NCBI RefSeq assembly: GCF_040126175.1
Contig: NZ_CP155828.1
Coordinates: forward strand, 434,001 to 498,000
Direction: 5' to 3'
Length of the DNA stretch: 64,000 nucleotides
DNA from: Candidatus Phytoplasma solani
Lineage (GTDB): Bacteria; Bacillota_I; Bacilli_A; Acholeplasmatales; Acholeplasmataceae
The number at the start of each line of letters is the position of its first letter. Position 1 is the stretch's first letter. The position numbers and the translations under genes are program-made. The notes under the pieces were generated by a model. The model was not told where the DNA came from, did no database searches, and was given only the letters and a program-made list of their open reading frames with translations. Positions 39,120 through 50,073 of this stretch are shown here, piece after piece.

Positions 39120-39769
39120 TTTTGCTCCATTTCTAAAACTTTTAAAATTATTTGAGTAACTTGTTGAATGTTTTGCATGCCATCAACTTCGAAAAGTTGC
39201 TTTTTTTGACGGTAATACTTCACCAAAGGTAAAGTTTCTTGGTTAAACACTTTTAAACGTTTTAAAAAAGTATCAGGTTTATCGTCTTCTCTTTGGATTA
39301 ATTTTTTTTGGTCTTTATCACAAACACCTTGAACTCGAGGTGGAATATGATTTAAATGATAGACTTTACCACATCCATGACAGATTCTTCGACCAACAAT
39401 ACGTTTCATTAAATCTTGAGTTCCAGCGTTAAAATAAATTACTTTTGTTAAAGTTAAATTCGATTTGGCAAAAAAAATTTCTAAAAATTGTGCTTGCAAG
39501 ACATTTCGCGGGAAACCATCTAATAAAAAACCTGAGTTAAAAACTATTTGAGATAAATAATCAGCAATCATTTGATTAGTGATGTCATCGGGTACTAAAA
39601 GCCCTTTAGCGATGAATTCTTTACTTTCCTTACCTAATTTAGTATTTTCTTGAAAATTTTTGCGAAAAATATCACCTGTTGCAACATGATGAATCTTTAA
39701 AATATCTGATAAAACAGCTGCTTGAGTTCCTTTTCCAATTCCGGGAGGTCCTAATAATATTAATATCAT
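39116..39769 (-). CDS. adk: Adenylate kinase
   Basis: Interconverts AMP, ADP and ATP; 217 residues. P-loop GPPGIGKGTQ (6-15), DGFPRN and RREDDK-type LID ending (QREDDKPDTFLKRL). The LID has the zinc set C-X2-C...CDKD, i.e. three Cys plus Asp, as in Gram-positive enzymes. It lies between secY and map. Confidence 0.97.
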   Translation of the reverse strand: MILILLGPPGIGKGTQAAVLSDILKIHHVATGDIFRKNFQENTKLGKESKEFIAKGLLVPDDITNQMIADYLSQIVFNSGFLLDGFPRNVLQAQFLEIFFAKSNLTLTKVIYFNAGTQDLMKRIVGRRICHGCGKVYHLNHIPPRVQGVCDKDQKKLIQREDDKPDTFLKRLKVFNQETLPLVKYYRQKKQLFEVDGMQNIQQVTQIILKVLEMEQK

Positions 39770-39788
39770 AGTTATTTTGTCTACCTAA

Positions 39789-41033
39789 TTAAAATAATTT
39801 TGCATATTCTTTTTTGTTAGCAGTAGCCATAATACGTTGAATAGTTTCCATTGCAACACTGACGATAATTAGTAAACTGGTTCCTCCTAATTTCATATTT
39901 TTTAAACCAAAAAAAATGTCCATAAGGTAAGGAGTAGTAACAAGAGTAATCATAAAAAGAGTACCTATAACAGTGATTTTAAACAAAAGAGAAGATAAAT
40001 AATAAGTGGTTTGCTCTCCAGGTCTTAAACCGGCAATATAAGCGTCTTGTTTTGATAAATGTTCGGAAATTTCTTCAGGATTAACATTCATAAAAGTAGA
40101 GAAAAATGAAAAAACAATGATTAATAAAATATGTAACCCAAAAGCAAAATTAATAATTTTAATATTAGTTAAATATGTAATAATGTTATTAAATGTTTGA
40201 TTATTGATTACTTGAGTTAAAAAATTAAAAGGTTGCAACAAGGCATTGGCTAAAATCAAAGGCATAACTCCAGCAGTGTTAATTTTCAAAGGGATATAAC
40301 TATTACCTTGAGATGCAACTTGATTGCGAGCATAATGAATTGGTATTTTCAAAGAAGTTATTTGAACAATCACAGTAATAACTAAAAACAAGATCAAAAC
40401 TAAAACAATAATAATAAAATTTATAAACTCTTTTGCATTAAAACTTTGAACCATTGGTAGCAAAAAAATGTTTTTTAATTCTTGAAAAGAAGAAATTAAG
40501 CTACCACTCATAGAAGCTATAATCAAAAGAGAAGTACCATTACCAATTCCTTTAGAATTGATTAAATCAGCAAACCAAATGAGAATAGCACATCCCGCTA
40601 CAGCAATCAAAGAGATTAAAAAGCAATCTCCCGACAAAATTTTTGATTCTGGTGATAATAATACTTTATTAAAATTATTAAGAAAGGCAAAAGTTTGTCC
40701 AAAAACAAATAAAAGAGCTAAAACGCGAGTTAAAAGATTAAGTTTTCGTTTACCGATTTGACCTTGATCTTTCCATTCGTGACAAATAGGTAAAAGCTTT
40801 TGTAAAAATTGGACTACAATAGAAGCTGTAATATAAGGATAGATACCTAAGCCAAAAAGTTTTTGAGGCTCAATTGGAAAAAATCGTCTTTCTGATAATC
40901 CAAATTGTTTAACAGGAATAAAAGGCAAATTTAAAGTAGAACCTAATTTAAAAAGAAAAAGAATCAAAAAAGTAAATAAGATTTGAAAAATCAATTTTGG
41001 ATTACCTAAAATTAATTTTAGTTTACGTTTCAT
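39789..41033 (-). CDS. secY: Protein translocase channel SecY
   Basis: Ten-helix pore of the Sec translocon, used with SecA; 414 residues. PFIPVKQFGL, the GLGIYPYITASIVVQ helix and the cytoplasmic loop AYIAGLRPGEQTTYYL are SecY-specific. secY genes are used for phytoplasma typing. rplO ends one base upstream of its start region, so the genes are tightly linked. Confidence 0.97.
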   Translation of the reverse strand: MKRKLKLILGNPKLIFQILFTFLILFLFKLGSTLNLPFIPVKQFGLSERRFFPIEPQKLFGLGIYPYITASIVVQFLQKLLPICHEWKDQGQIGKRKLNLLTRVLALLFVFGQTFAFLNNFNKVLLSPESKILSGDCFLISLIAVAGCAILIWFADLINSKGIGNGTSLLIIASMSGSLISSFQELKNIFLLPMVQSFNAKEFINFIIIVLVLILFLVITVIVQITSLKIPIHYARNQVASQGNSYIPLKINTAGVMPLILANALLQPFNFLTQVINNQTFNNIITYLTNIKIINFAFGLHILLIIVFSFFSTFMNVNPEEISEHLSKQDAYIAGLRPGEQTTYYLSSLLFKITVIGTLFMITLVTTPYLMDIFFGLKNMKLGGTSLLIIVSVAMETIQRIMATANKKEYAKLF

Positions 41034-41034
41034 C

Positions 41035-41472
41035 TTAAATAACCTCTATTTTTCCACCAACTGCTAAAATAGACGCTTCTGCTTGGTGAGAAAATTTAGA
41101 AGCTTTGACAACTAGTCTTTTAGTTAAAGTTCCTTGCGCCAAGACTTTAACACCAGATAATTTATCTTTAATAATTTTTTGATCTAATAATAATTGAGGA
41201 GTGATAATGCTGTCTTCTGGAAAATTTTGTAAAGTTTTTAAATTAAGAATAGCATATCTTTTTTGCGCAAAATTATGAAATCCTCTTTTAGGAATTCTTT
41301 GAAAAAAAGGGATTTGTCCCCCTTCGAAACCAGGTCGAAGAGTTTTACCTGAACGAGCTAATTGACCTTTATGACCTTTACCAGAAGTCTTACCAGTACC
41401 GCTACCAGGACCACGACCTAAACGTTTAGTAGTTTTGCGAGCATTAGCAATGGGTTTTATGGTGTGTAACAT
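41035..41472 (-). CDS. rplO: 50S ribosomal protein L15
   Basis: 145 residues. The Gly/Lys-rich N-terminal segment (RLGRGPGSGTGKTSGKGHKG) and FEGGQIPFFQRIPKRGF are typical. Start codon shares a base with the rpmD stop. Confidence 0.97.
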   Translation of the reverse strand: MLHTIKPIANARKTTKRLGRGPGSGTGKTSGKGHKGQLARSGKTLRPGFEGGQIPFFQRIPKRGFHNFAQKRYAILNLKTLQNFPEDSIITPQLLLDQKIIKDKLSGVKVLAQGTLTKRLVVKASKFSHQAEASILAVGGKIEVI

Positions 41473-41669
41473 TATGCTTCCTCCTTTGTATCAAAAACTT
41501 TTTGAACCGAAACAAGATGACTGATAGTTTTAATCATTCCATGGATGGCTGGAGTATCATCTTGGATTACTTGACTATTTATTTTTTTTAAACCTAAAGA
41601 ATAAGCAGTTCTAATTTGATTCTTACGACAAGCAATTAAACTTTTGATTAAGGTTATTTTAAGTTTCAT
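41472..41669 (-). CDS. rpmD: 50S ribosomal protein L30
   Basis: 65 residues with [19 protein letters not shown] and the [20 protein letters not shown] core. Overlaps rpsE by 4 bases and rplO by 1. Confidence 0.95.
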   Translation of the reverse strand: MKLKITLIKSLIACRKNQIRTAYSLGLKKINSQVIQDDTPAIHGMIKTISHLVSVQKVFDTKEEA

Positions 41670-42181
41670 TGTTCATTTTTGGCTAAAGTAAGACCTCTTA
41701 ATTTAGCTACTTCTTCTTTCGTTCTTAAACTTTTTAATCCATCCATTACAGCTCTAATAACATTAATAGAGGTACGAGAACCAAAGGTTTTAGTTAAAAC
41801 ATCACTAATGCCAACTAATTCTAAAATAGTTCTTGCTGCTGTCCCTCCGGCAACAATTCCAGTTCCTTTAGAAGCGGGTTTTAAAAAAAACTTGGAAGCG
41901 CCAAAACGGCCAATAGTATCATGAGGAATAGTGGTTCCCATAAGAGGAATACGAATTAACTCTTTTTTGGCTTTTTCTAAAGCTTTTTTGATAGCATCAA
42001 CGATTTCTTGAGCTTTAGCGGTGGCAAAACCAATTTGACCTTTTTTATCGCCAACAACTACCAAAGCAGAAAAACGAAAACGACGACCACCTTTAACTAC
42101 TTTAGTGATCCGTTTAATTTTAACAACTTTTTCCTCGTAAGGAGATACTTTTTTGATAAATTCTTTTTTTATTGTTTTCAT
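41666..42181 (-). CDS. rpsE: 30S ribosomal protein S5
   Basis: 171 residues from the ATG at 42181 ([18 protein letters not shown]). A longer in-frame start at 42223 would overlap rplR, and GGAG sits 8 bases before 42181. The double-stranded-RNA-binding-like domain ([20 protein letters not shown]) and the C-terminal [17 protein letters not shown] are clear. Accuracy-related protein of the 30S body. Confidence 0.96.
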   Translation of the reverse strand: MKTIKKEFIKKVSPYEEKVVKIKRITKVVKGGRRFRFSALVVVGDKKGQIGFATAKAQEIVDAIKKALEKAKKELIRIPLMGTTIPHDTIGRFGASKFFLKPASKGTGIVAGGTAARTILELVGISDVLTKTFGSRTSINVIRAVMDGLKSLRTKEEVAKLRGLTLAKNEQ

Positions 42182-42195
42182 CTTGCTTTTCTCCT

Positions 42196-42549
42196 TTAAA
42201 ATTGTAATCCTGATTGGCGACAAGCTTCAGCTAAAGCTTTTATTTTACCGTGATACAAATACCCAGAGCGATCAAAGACAATATTTTTAATTCCTAAAGA
42301 TAAAGCTTTTTTTGCTATTAAAGCGCCAACTGCTTGAGCTGTTTTGATATTTGCACCGATAATACTAGTTTCTTTGCTGTGAACACTGCATAAAGTGTTT
42401 TTACTATTATCGTCAATTAATTGGACATAAATGAATTTGTTAGACCTAAAAATATTTAAACGGGGGCGAGTGTTTGACCCTATAACAATTTTTCTGAGAC
42501 GAAGATGACGTTTTTTACGTAAAACATTAGAAGATTGTTTAATTATCAT
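42196..42549 (-). CDS. rplR: 50S ribosomal protein L18
   Basis: 117 residues; [20 protein letters not shown] and [20 protein letters not shown] are the L18 signatures. Binds 5S rRNA together with L5. Confidence 0.97.
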   Translation of the reverse strand: MIIKQSSNVLRKKRHLRLRKIVIGSNTRPRLNIFRSNKFIYVQLIDDNSKNTLCSVHSKETSIIGANIKTAQAVGALIAKKALSLGIKNIVFDRSGYLYHGKIKALAEACRQSGLQF

Positions 42550-42558
42550 AACTTATTT

Positions 42559-43113
42559 TTAGTCCTTTCTGGTTTTTTTAGCGCTTTTACCGGCTTTTTG
42601 TCTAATATATTGCCCCACATAACGAATTCCTTTACCTTTATAAGGTTCGGGTTTGCGTAATTTAACTATTTTAGCAGCAAATTCACCAACAAGTTGTTTA
42701 TCAATTCCTTTAATAACAATTTCTGTATTTTGATTAACTACGATTTCGATATAATCAGGAATGTCAACACTAACAGGGTGAGAAAAACCTAAAGATAAAA
42801 TGAGTCGTTTATCTTTGATTTGGGCGCGGTAAGCTAAACCAACGGTTTTTAAAGTTTTTTGAAATCCTTTATCGACCCCTTGAACCATATTAGCAAGTAA
42901 AGCTCTAGTGGTTCCATGAATTTTTTTCATAAAAATTTCATCACTAGGACGTGTTACTGCAATAACTTTGTTTTCATGAGTAATTTTTAATCGATGATTA
43001 AATTGATATGATAATTGTCCTTTATGACCTTTAACTAAGATAATATTTTTATCTTGAATATCAACTGTAACTGTATCAGGGATTTCAATTACTTTATTTC
43101 CGACGCGTGACAT
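42559..43113 (-). CDS. rplF: 50S ribosomal protein L6
   Basis: 184 residues with the two L6 repeats; MSRVGNKVIEIPDTV start and PEPYKGKGIRYVGQYIRQKA near the end are diagnostic. Located near the factor-binding site. Confidence 0.97.
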   Translation of the reverse strand: MSRVGNKVIEIPDTVTVDIQDKNIILVKGHKGQLSYQFNHRLKITHENKVIAVTRPSDEIFMKKIHGTTRALLANMVQGVDKGFQKTLKTVGLAYRAQIKDKRLILSLGFSHPVSVDIPDYIEIVVNQNTEIVIKGIDKQLVGEFAAKIVKLRKPEPYKGKGIRYVGQYIRQKAGKSAKKTRKD

Positions 43114-43142
43114 ACATTTTCTCCTTTAATTTCTTTTAGTCT

Positions 43143-43535
43143 TTACCAAACATAAGCTAAAATTTCTCCACCAACCTGAGAAATTCGAGCTTGAGCGTCA
43201 GTTAAAATACCTTTAGAAGTAGAAACTAAAGCTATTCCTAAACCATTTAAAACTTTAGGCATTTGTTGAGCTGTTGCATAAACCCTTAGTCCTGGTTTAG
43301 AAACTCTTTTCAATCCTTTAATCACTTTTTCTTTATTGGAAGCATATTTTAAACTAACAATTATGTCTCGAGATGATTGAGGTAGATAAAAACTTTTAAT
43401 AAATCCTTCATTTTTTAAAACTGATAAAATTTCTAATTTTAACTTTGAAGTAGGGATTAACACTTTTAAATGTGACATTTGATTAGCATTACGGATACGT
43501 GTTAACATATCTGCAATAGGATCAGTCATAACCAT
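43143..43535 (-). CDS. rpsH: 30S ribosomal protein S8
   Basis: 130 residues, [19 protein letters not shown] at the start and [20 protein letters not shown] near the end. In many bacteria S8 represses the spc operon; no test of that is possible here. Confidence 0.97.
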   Translation of the reverse strand: MVMTDPIADMLTRIRNANQMSHLKVLIPTSKLKLEILSVLKNEGFIKSFYLPQSSRDIIVSLKYASNKEKVIKGLKRVSKPGLRVYATAQQMPKVLNGLGIALVSTSKGILTDAQARISQVGGEILAYVW

Positions 43536-43550
43536 ATTTTAGTCTCCTTT

Positions 43551-43820
43551 TTACCAACTAGTTTTTTTAACGCCAGGTAACTTTCCTTCGTGCGCTAACT
43601 GTCTAAATTTAATCCTGGAAATGCCAAATTTGCGAATATATCCTCGAGGTCTACCATCGATAGAATCTCTATTTTTTAAACGCACAGGAGACGCTTTAAC
43701 AGGAATTTGAGATAAGCCAAGATAGTCAGCTTTTTTTTTAAGTTCTAAACGTAAAGGAGCATATTTTAAAACTAGCGCTCTTTGCTTACGATCTTTTACT
43801 ATTTTAGATTTTTTAGCCAT
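43551..43820 (-). CDS. rpsN: 30S ribosomal protein S14 (zinc-independent form)
   Basis: 89 residues, the long type without the CXXC...CXXC ribbon. [20 protein letters not shown] and [11 protein letters not shown] identify S14. Most Firmicutes spc operons carry the 61-residue zinc form, so this is the alternative form at the canonical place. Confidence 0.95.
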   Translation of the reverse strand: MAKKSKIVKDRKQRALVLKYAPLRLELKKKADYLGLSQIPVKASPVRLKNRDSIDGRPRGYIRKFGISRIKFRQLAHEGKLPGVKKTSW

Positions 43821-43835
43821 AAATATTTTTTTCCT

Positions 43836-44384
43836 TTAATTTTTAAACGGCATGCCATAAAGTTCTAACAGCTTTTTGGCTTGAACGTTATTTTTAGCAG
43901 TAGTGACAATAATGATATCCATCCCGCGGATTTTTTTGACTTTATCAATGTTAATTTCTGGAAAAACAATTTGTTCTTTCAGACCTAAAGCGTAATTACC
44001 TCTGCCATCAAAAGATTTACCTGAAATACCTCTAAAATCTCTTACACGAGGGAAAACAAGACGAGTTAATTTATACAAAAAAGCTTCTTTGCGAACACCT
44101 CTTAAAGTAACTTTAGCACCAATTGGCATCCCTTCACGTAATTTAAAATTAGAAATAGATTTTTTAGCTTTAGTAATTATAGGACTTTGTCCTGTTAACA
44201 ATTTCAATTCTTCTACTACATCATCTAAAACTTTGACGTTAAAAATAGCATCACCAACACCCATATTAACAACAATTTTTTCAATTTTAGGGACTTGCAT
44301 AATTGATTTATAGTTGAAAGTTTCCATTAAGGTAGCAGTTATCTTTTGATGATCTAATTGATATAAATTATTTTCTTTTTTCAT
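43836..44384 (-). CDS. rplE: 50S ribosomal protein L5
   Basis: 182 residues. [38 protein letters not shown] and the terminal ELYGMPFKN match L5, which binds 5S rRNA. Confidence 0.97.
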   Translation of the reverse strand: MKKENNLYQLDHQKITATLMETFNYKSIMQVPKIEKIVVNMGVGDAIFNVKVLDDVVEELKLLTGQSPIITKAKKSISNFKLREGMPIGAKVTLRGVRKEAFLYKLTRLVFPRVRDFRGISGKSFDGRGNYALGLKEQIVFPEINIDKVKKIRGMDIIIVTTAKNNVQAKKLLELYGMPFKN

Positions 44385-44399
44385 TTAACAAAACTCTCC

Positions 44400-44747
44400 T
44401 TAAATTATGCCATCTAGTTGATTGTTGGAATTTTTAGCGTAACGAATTTTTTTCCCTTTTTCGAAACGAATACCTACTTTAGTGGGAGTTTGGGTTGTGG
44501 GGTCAATTAAAGCGACATTGGAAATATGAATTGAACCTTCTTGTTTAATTATGCTACCTTTTTCTTGATCTTTAGAGGGTGGTTGATGTTTAGTTTTGAT
44601 GTTGACACCTTCAACAATGATTCTTTGTTTTTGATTAAAAATTTTAAGCACTTTACCTGTTTTAATTTTTTTTTGACCAGTTTCATCCATAAAATAACGA
44701 TCTTTACCGGCTAAAATAGCAACAGTTTCACCTACTTTAATACTCAT
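44400..44747 (-). CDS. rplX: 50S ribosomal protein L24
   Basis: 115 residues with a KOW-type N-terminus (VGETVAILAGKDR) and GKVLKIFNQKQRIIVEGVNI. Assembly initiator of the 50S subunit. Confidence 0.96.
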   Translation of the reverse strand: MSIKVGETVAILAGKDRYFMDETGQKKIKTGKVLKIFNQKQRIIVEGVNIKTKHQPPSKDQEKGSIIKQEGSIHISNVALIDPTTQTPTKVGIRFEKGKKIRYAKNSNNQLDGII

Positions 44748-44759
44748 ATTGACTCCTCC

Positions 44760-45122
44760 TTATAAAACTAATTGAGCTAAAGAAACTATTTTTGTAAATT
44801 TCTTATCACTTAATTCACGAACTACTGGACCAAAAATACGGGTGCCAATGATGTTTAAATCTTCTTTTAAAAGTACTAAAGCATTATCATCAAATTTAAT
44901 ATAAGAGCCGTTTTTGCGTCTTAAACCTGTTTTTGAACGAACAATCACTCCTTTTAAAACATCATGTTTTTTAACCGTCCCTGATCCTGATTTAACAGTC
45001 ACAACAACAATATCACCAATATTAGCATAACGACGACGAGTACCGCCTAAAATACCTATTACAAGAACTTCTTTAGCGCCACTATTATCAGCAACAACTA
45101 ATCTACTTTCTCTTTGAATCAT
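44760..45122 (-). CDS. rplN: 50S ribosomal protein L14
   Basis: 120 residues; [20 protein letters not shown] and [20 protein letters not shown] are textbook L14 sequences. Binds at the subunit interface next to L19. Confidence 0.97.
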   Translation of the reverse strand: MIQRESRLVVADNSGAKEVLVIGILGGTRRRYANIGDIVVVTVKSGSGTVKKHDVLKGVIVRSKTGLRRKNGSYIKFDDNALVLLKEDLNIIGTRIFGPVVRELSDKKFTKIVSLAQLVL

Positions 45123-45142
45123 CTTAGTTTCTCCTTAGTGTC

Positions 45143-45406
45143 TTAATTTAGACTCTTTGCATGAGTAAGGACTTTGAATAATCGAAATCTTTTAGTTTTA
45201 GATAAAGGTCTTGTTTCCATAAAATTAACTAAATCACCGATTTTTGCTAGTTGATTTTCATCATGAACATGGAATTTTTTCGATTGCTTCACTCTTTTGC
45301 CATATAAAGGATCTTTTTTGTAAATATCAACAACAACAGTAATAGTTTTTTGCATTTTATCAGAAACTACTTTTCCAACAAAAGTTTTTCTACAATTACG
45401 ATTCAC
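45143..45406 (-). CDS. rpsQ: 30S ribosomal protein S17
   Basis: 87 residues, OB-fold. [19 protein letters not shown] and a [16 protein letters not shown] segment are characteristic. Its start overlaps the end of rpmC by 11 bases. Confidence 0.97.
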   Translation of the reverse strand: MNRNCRKTFVGKVVSDKMQKTITVVVDIYKKDPLYGKRVKQSKKFHVHDENQLAKIGDLVNFMETRPLSKTKRFRLFKVLTHAKSLN

Positions 45407-45770
45407 TATTTTCCTCCTTAGTGGTGACAGTTTTATGGTTAGACAGTAATTCAGGATTAGTTGGGTTTATTTTAAGATCATCTTTTTCATTTGAAAATTC
45501 TAAAATTTTATCATTTTTGTTATTCTTCGCTAAATTTTTAGTTTCAGAAGGGAAATCTTTCAAAGTTAAAGTTGATTTAAAATTAGTATTTTTTTGAGTA
45601 AGGATAGTTTTAATGCGAGCAATACTTTTTTTAAGCTTACGAATTTGAGCAGTGTTAGTCAGTTTTCCTAAAGCTAATTGAAAACGCAAATCAAATAGTT
45701 CTTGTTTTAAAAATGTTACTTTATTTTCTAATTCTTCTGAGCTCATTTTTAAAATTTCTTGAATTTTCAT
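45396..45770 (-). CDS. rpmC: 50S ribosomal protein L29 with long C-terminal extension
   Basis: L29 normally has about 65 residues; this has 124. The first ~68 residues ([20 protein letters not shown], then [20 protein letters not shown]) are the family domain near the exit tunnel. The last ~56 are polar, asparagine/glutamate/lysine-rich and probably disordered. The extension's reading frame runs into the rpsQ start without a break, so it looks genuine. Confidence 0.94.
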   Translation of the reverse strand: MKIQEILKMSSEELENKVTFLKQELFDLRFQLALGKLTNTAQIRKLKKSIARIKTILTQKNTNFKSTLTLKDFPSETKNLAKNNKNDKILEFSNEKDDLKINPTNPELLSNHKTVTTKEENSES

Positions 45771-46189
45771 ACTTGAACACCTTTTTTAACTATTTTTGTT
45801 TTAATTGGTAATTTATGAGAAGCTAGTCTTAAAGCTTCAATTTCAATTTTATCTAAATTAGAAGTGTCTTTGACTTCAAATAAAATTTTACCAGTTTTAA
45901 CAACAGCAACCCATTCTTCAGGAGAACCCTTACCGGAACCCATTCTTACTTCCAAAGGTTTTTTAGTTAAAGATAAATGAGGGAAAATATTGATCCAAAC
46001 TTTTCCTGTTCTTTTCATATAACGAGTCATAGCAATACGAGCAGCTTCAATTTGTTTGTTAGTAATAAAAGATCCTTCTTTCGCGATTAAAGCATAATTA
46101 CCGTTAACAATGACATTTTTTCCTTTAACTTTGCCTTCGTAACTAACACGATGAGGACGACGATATTTGGTTCTTTTTGGCATCAACAT
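45767..46189 (-). CDS. rplP: 50S ribosomal protein L16
   Basis: 140 residues. [15 protein letters not shown] parallels the MLLPKR start of other L16 proteins and GGAGG is 9 bases upstream, which decides this [23 protein letters not shown] near residue 80-100 is diagnostic. Overlaps rpmC by 4 bases. Confidence 0.97.
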   Translation of the reverse strand: MLMPKRTKYRRPHRVSYEGKVKGKNVIVNGNYALIAKEGSFITNKQIEAARIAMTRYMKRTGKVWINIFPHLSLTKKPLEVRMGSGKGSPEEWVAVVKTGKILFEVKDTSNLDKIEIEALRLASHKLPIKTKIVKKGVQV

Positions 46190-46191
46190 AA

Positions 46192-46917
46192 TTATTTACC
46201 TCCTTTAAAATAACGAGGACGTTTAATGAATTTATTTTGAGAAACAAAAGGTTTACGAGTGTCTAAAATAGTTTGACCTGGTAAAACTTCTCCATGAAAA
46301 ATCCAAACTTTAATCCCTAAAACTCCATAAGTAGTGTGAGCTTCTAAAGAGGCATAATCAATATCAGCTCTTAAAGTATGCAACGGAACACGGCCTTCAG
46401 CGTGACCTTCACTACGTGCTATTTCATCACCGTTAAGACGTCCAGAAACTAAAACTTTGATGCCTTTAGCACCAGCTTTTAAAGCTTTTTGAATAGCCAT
46501 TTTTTGAACACGACGAAATTTCATCCGGTTTTCTAGTTGTTCAGCCATACTTTGAGCCACTAATAAAGCTGTTTTGTCGGGATTTTTAACTTCTAAAATA
46601 TTTAAATTAATATCTTTTTGAGTTATTTTTTTTAATTGAGTTACTATTTTATTGCGAGTTTCACCGTTTTTACCGATAATAAAACCCGGTTTAGCTGTGT
46701 GAATTGAAATTGTGATACGATTTTTAGTTTTTTCTTTTAAGCGTTGAATTTCAATTTGACTAATAGAGCTTTTTTTGCTAAAATTATTAATTAATTTACG
46801 AATTAAAAAATCTTCTTTAATTAAAGTGGGTATTTCTTTATCGTTTACAAACCATTGAGAATCCCAAGTTCTAATAATTCCTAACCTTAAGCCGTTAGGA
46901 TTAGTTTTTTGACCCAC
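46192..46917 (-). CDS. rpsC: 30S ribosomal protein S3
   Basis: 241 residues with the KH domain ([18 protein letters not shown]) and the C-terminal [16 protein letters not shown]. Mouth of the mRNA entry channel. The rplV-rpsC pair is a phytoplasma typing locus. It overlaps rplV by 17 bases. Confidence 0.97.
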   Translation of the reverse strand: MGQKTNPNGLRLGIIRTWDSQWFVNDKEIPTLIKEDFLIRKLINNFSKKSSISQIEIQRLKEKTKNRITISIHTAKPGFIIGKNGETRNKIVTQLKKITQKDINLNILEVKNPDKTALLVAQSMAEQLENRMKFRRVQKMAIQKALKAGAKGIKVLVSGRLNGDEIARSEGHAEGRVPLHTLRADIDYASLEAHTTYGVLGIKVWIFHGEVLPGQTILDTRKPFVSQNKFIKRPRYFKGGK

Positions 46918-47269
46918 TTTCTTCCTCCTTTAATGTTTGTACTAATAAAGTGATGTGGCTAGTTCTTTTTTTAATCATATTCATAGCACCTTTAGCTCTA
47001 GGAAACATTCGTTTTAATTGTAATCCTTCATTGACAAAAACTTCTTTTACATAAAGTTTTTCACGCTGTAATTTTAAATTATTTAAAGCGTTAGCAACAG
47101 CACTATTTAAAAGTTTTAGAACAACAAGAGCAGAAGCTTTAGGAGTAAAAGTTAAAATTGCTTGGGCTTGGTCGATTTTTTTTCCTCTAATTAAATCAAC
47201 AACTAAACGGACTTTTCGAGGAGCAATTGAAACTTTACGAACAATTGCTTTAGCGTTTTTAATTTCCAT
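46901..47269 (-). CDS. rplV: 50S ribosomal protein L22
   Basis: 122 residues from the ATG at 47269. An ATG two codons upstream (47275) is possible, but AAGGA is better spaced to 47269. [20 protein letters not shown] and the loop [20 protein letters not shown] are typical of L22, which lines the exit tunnel. Confidence 0.96.
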   Translation of the reverse strand: MEIKNAKAIVRKVSIAPRKVRLVVDLIRGKKIDQAQAILTFTPKASALVVLKLLNSAVANALNNLKLQREKLYVKEVFVNEGLQLKRMFPRAKGAMNMIKKRTSHITLLVQTLKEEESGSKN

Positions 47270-47289
47270 AGTCATTCCTTACCATTATT

Positions 47290-47571
47290 TTATTTTTTTG
47301 TCCTTTTTTTATCTTTTTTGTTATGACCACGATAAGTCCTAGTAGGAGAAAATTCTCCTAATTTATGACCAACCATGTTTTCTGTAATATAGACAGGGAT
47401 ATGTTCGCGTCCATTATAAACAGCAATTTTGTGACCTACAAAGATAGGTGTAATTGTCGAACTACGTGACCAAGTTTGAATCACTTTTTTGTTTTTTAAG
47501 TTTTTTTGTTTTTCTATTTTTGCTAACAAATGAATAGCAACAATAGGACCTTTTTTAACTGAACGTGCCAT
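47290..47571 (-). CDS. rpsS: 30S ribosomal protein S19
   Basis: 93 residues; [40 protein letters not shown] and [20 protein letters not shown] are S19 signatures. Head protein near the P site. Confidence 0.97.
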   Translation of the reverse strand: MARSVKKGPIVAIHLLAKIEKQKNLKNKKVIQTWSRSSTITPIFVGHKIAVYNGREHIPVYITENMVGHKLGEFSPTRTYRGHNKKDKKRTKK

Positions 47572-47584
47572 ATTTACCTCTCAA

Positions 47585-48415
47585 TTATTTTGTACGACGT
47601 CTAATGATTAATGCATTAGATGCTTTTTTACGATCACGAGTTTTAATACCGCGAGCTTTTTTACCCCAAGGGGTCATGGGCGATTTACGTCCAATTGGAG
47701 CTCTACCTTCGCCACCTCCATGAGGATGATCGTTAGGATTCATGGCAGAACCTCTAACTGTCGGTCTAACACCTAAAAAACGTTTTTTACCAGCTTTACC
47801 ATAATTAATAAGTTTGTAAAATTCATTACCCATTTCACCAATAGTAGCACGACAAGTACCAAGCACTTTACGAACTTCACTTGATTGTAAACGTAATAAA
47901 ACATATTTATCTTCTCGACTGATAATTTGAGCAGAAGTACCGGCGCTACGAGCGATTTGTCCGCCTTTTCCTGGTTTTAATTCAATATTATGAATAGTAG
48001 TTCCTACTGGAATGTTTAACAAAGGTAAACAATTACCAACTTTAATATCGGAACTTAAACCAGAAATGATTTGCATTTCAACAGTTAGTCCTTTAGGAGC
48101 TAAAATGTATCTTTTTTCGCCATCAGCATAAAAAATCAAAGCAATATTAGCACTACGATTGGGATCATATTCAATAGTGGCCACTTTGCCTACAATGTTA
48201 TCTTTATTTCTTTTAAAATCAATTAAACGATATTTTCTTTTAACACCACCACCATGATGTCTAACTGTTATTTTACCTTGATTATTGCGTCCAGCTTGAT
48301 TTTTATAAGGAACTAATAAACTTTTTTCAGGAGTTTGAGTCGTTAATTCTGCAAAGCTAGAAACACTCATATTGCGAAGCCCGTTGGTAGTAGGTTTATA
48401 TTTTTTAATTGCCAT
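47585..48415 (-). CDS. rplB: 50S ribosomal protein L2
   Basis: 276 residues; the OB and SH3 domains plus [20 protein letters not shown] with the conserved histidine near the peptidyl-transferase centre. Normal length. Confidence 0.98.
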   Translation of the reverse strand: MAIKKYKPTTNGLRNMSVSSFAELTTQTPEKSLLVPYKNQAGRNNQGKITVRHHGGGVKRKYRLIDFKRNKDNIVGKVATIEYDPNRSANIALIFYADGEKRYILAPKGLTVEMQIISGLSSDIKVGNCLPLLNIPVGTTIHNIELKPGKGGQIARSAGTSAQIISREDKYVLLRLQSSEVRKVLGTCRATIGEMGNEFYKLINYGKAGKKRFLGVRPTVRGSAMNPNDHPHGGGEGRAPIGRKSPMTPWGKKARGIKTRDRKKASNALIIRRRTK

Positions 48416-48440
48416 TATTTATACCTGCCTTATCCTTTTT

Positions 48441-48731
48441 TTAATCGTTTGCTAAGATTCCTATTTTATCTCCTGAAGCTACTTTGACAATAGCCTTTTT
48501 GTAACCAGCAGTATAACCTTCAAATTTACCTTTTCTTTTAAAACGTGGTAAAACATTTCTAGTATTAACCGATAACACTTTAACTTGAAAAATATGTTCT
48601 AAAGCTTTTTTTATTTCAATTTTGTTGGCTGTTTTATCAACTTTAAAAGTATATTTATTTTGTCTTTCAATTAATTTATTAGTTAATTCAGTGATAATAG
48701 GAGTTTTAATTAATTCGTAATAATTAGTCAT
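48441..48731 (-). CDS. rplW: 50S ribosomal protein L23
   Basis: 96 residues; IKTPIITELTNKLIERQNKY and NVLPRFKRKGKFEGYTAGYK fit L23, the docking site for SRP and trigger factor at the tunnel exit. Confidence 0.96.
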   Translation of the reverse strand: MTNYYELIKTPIITELTNKLIERQNKYTFKVDKTANKIEIKKALEHIFQVKVLSVNTRNVLPRFKRKGKFEGYTAGYKKAIVKVASGDKIGILAND

Positions 48732-48733
48732 AA

Positions 48734-49357
48734 TTATTTTAAAACCTCCTCAAAATAAGCAACAGCATCTAACGTTAAGACTAAATTTTTACAATTTAGT
48801 ATTTGATAAACACTTGCATGAGCGGCTGTTTCTAAAGTAATATAAGGTAAATTACGCGAAGCTAAAGTTAATTTTTCTGTAATTTGTGTTACTATAATTA
48901 AAGTTTTGACAGTAATATTTAATTTTTGTAAAATTTGTTGAAAAGTTTTTGTTTTGTGAGTTTCTAAATTAAAATTATCAATTAAAATTAATTGTTTTTG
49001 ACGAGAATGCAAAGACAAAGCTGATTTTAAAGCTAAATGACCTACTTTTTGATTAACTTTAACTGAATAATCGCGTGGAGAAGGTCCAAAAGCAACTCCA
49101 CCACCACGCCACAAAGGAGAACGAATAGAACCGTGACGAGCCTTACCAGTTCCTTTTTGTTTCCAAGGTTTTTTACCTCCTCCAGAAACTAAAGCACGTG
49201 TTTTAGTAGCGTGAGTGCCTTGTCTCATAGCAGCTCTTTGAGCGTTAACAACATCGTATAACGCTTGTTGATGAGGTTTAATATCGAAAACACTGTTCTC
49301 TAAATCCTTAGTAGAAATCAAATCACCTAATTGGTTGATAATATTATATTTTGGCAT
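48734..49357 (-). CDS. rplD: 50S ribosomal protein L4
   Basis: 207 residues; the conserved loop [20 protein letters not shown] reaching into the tunnel is present. Start overlaps the rplC stop by 14 bases. Confidence 0.97.
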   Translation of the reverse strand: MPKYNIINQLGDLISTKDLENSVFDIKPHQQALYDVVNAQRAAMRQGTHATKTRALVSGGGKKPWKQKGTGKARHGSIRSPLWRGGGVAFGPSPRDYSVKVNQKVGHLALKSALSLHSRQKQLILIDNFNLETHKTKTFQQILQKLNITVKTLIIVTQITEKLTLASRNLPYITLETAAHASVYQILNCKNLVLTLDAVAYFEEVLK

Positions 49358-50009
49358 TTGTTTTCTCCTTTGTTAATTTTTTGACAGCAGATTTCACCAT
49401 GACAAAACCTTTGTTAGGACCCGGAACATTACCCTTAATTAAAAATAAGTTTTTGTCTTTATCAACGAAGACAAGAACCAAATTTTGAATAGTAACGGTT
49501 TCATATCCCATATGTCCTGGTAATTTTTTTCCTTTAAGTTTTCCTTTTATAGGTCCCATAGAACCAGGACGGCGATGATGACGAGAACCATGAGTTTCAG
49601 GGCCTCTACTTTGATTATGCCTTTTAATTGAGCCAGCAAAACCTTTACCTTTAGAAGTACTTGTCACATCTACCAAATCACCTGCTTGAAATAAATCACA
49701 AGTTACTTGATCACCTACTGATAAAGTAGCTAACGAGGAGATGTTTTCTTTTTTAAAGGTTATTTCTTTAATGAAGCGCTTAGGAGTTGTTTTGGCTTTT
49801 TTAAAATGTCCTGACATTGGTTTAGTGGTATTTTTTTCTCTTTTGTCACCAAAACCAATTTGGGTAGCGTTATAACCATCAATTTCAATTTTTTTTTGCT
49901 GTAAAACAACATTAGTAGAAACTTCTAATATTGTTATTGGAATTAAAACTCCTTGTTCATTAAAAATTTGAGTCATTCCTATTTTTTTTCCTAAGATTCC
50001 TTGAACCAT
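49344..50009 (-). CDS. rplC: 50S ribosomal protein L3
   Basis: 221 residues; [40 protein letters not shown] and [12 protein letters not shown] identify L3. Early-assembly protein near the peptidyl-transferase centre. Confidence 0.98.
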   Translation of the reverse strand: MVQGILGKKIGMTQIFNEQGVLIPITILEVSTNVVLQQKKIEIDGYNATQIGFGDKREKNTTKPMSGHFKKAKTTPKRFIKEITFKKENISSLATLSVGDQVTCDLFQAGDLVDVTSTSKGKGFAGSIKRHNQSRGPETHGSRHHRRPGSMGPIKGKLKGKKLPGHMGYETVTIQNLVLVFVDKDKNLFLIKGNVPGPNKGFVMVKSAVKKLTKEKTNAKI

Positions 50010-50073
50010 TTCCTTCCTCTTTTCTTTTTTTCTTAAAACTAAAATAAAAGTTTTATAATTTTTTCAAACTGTT

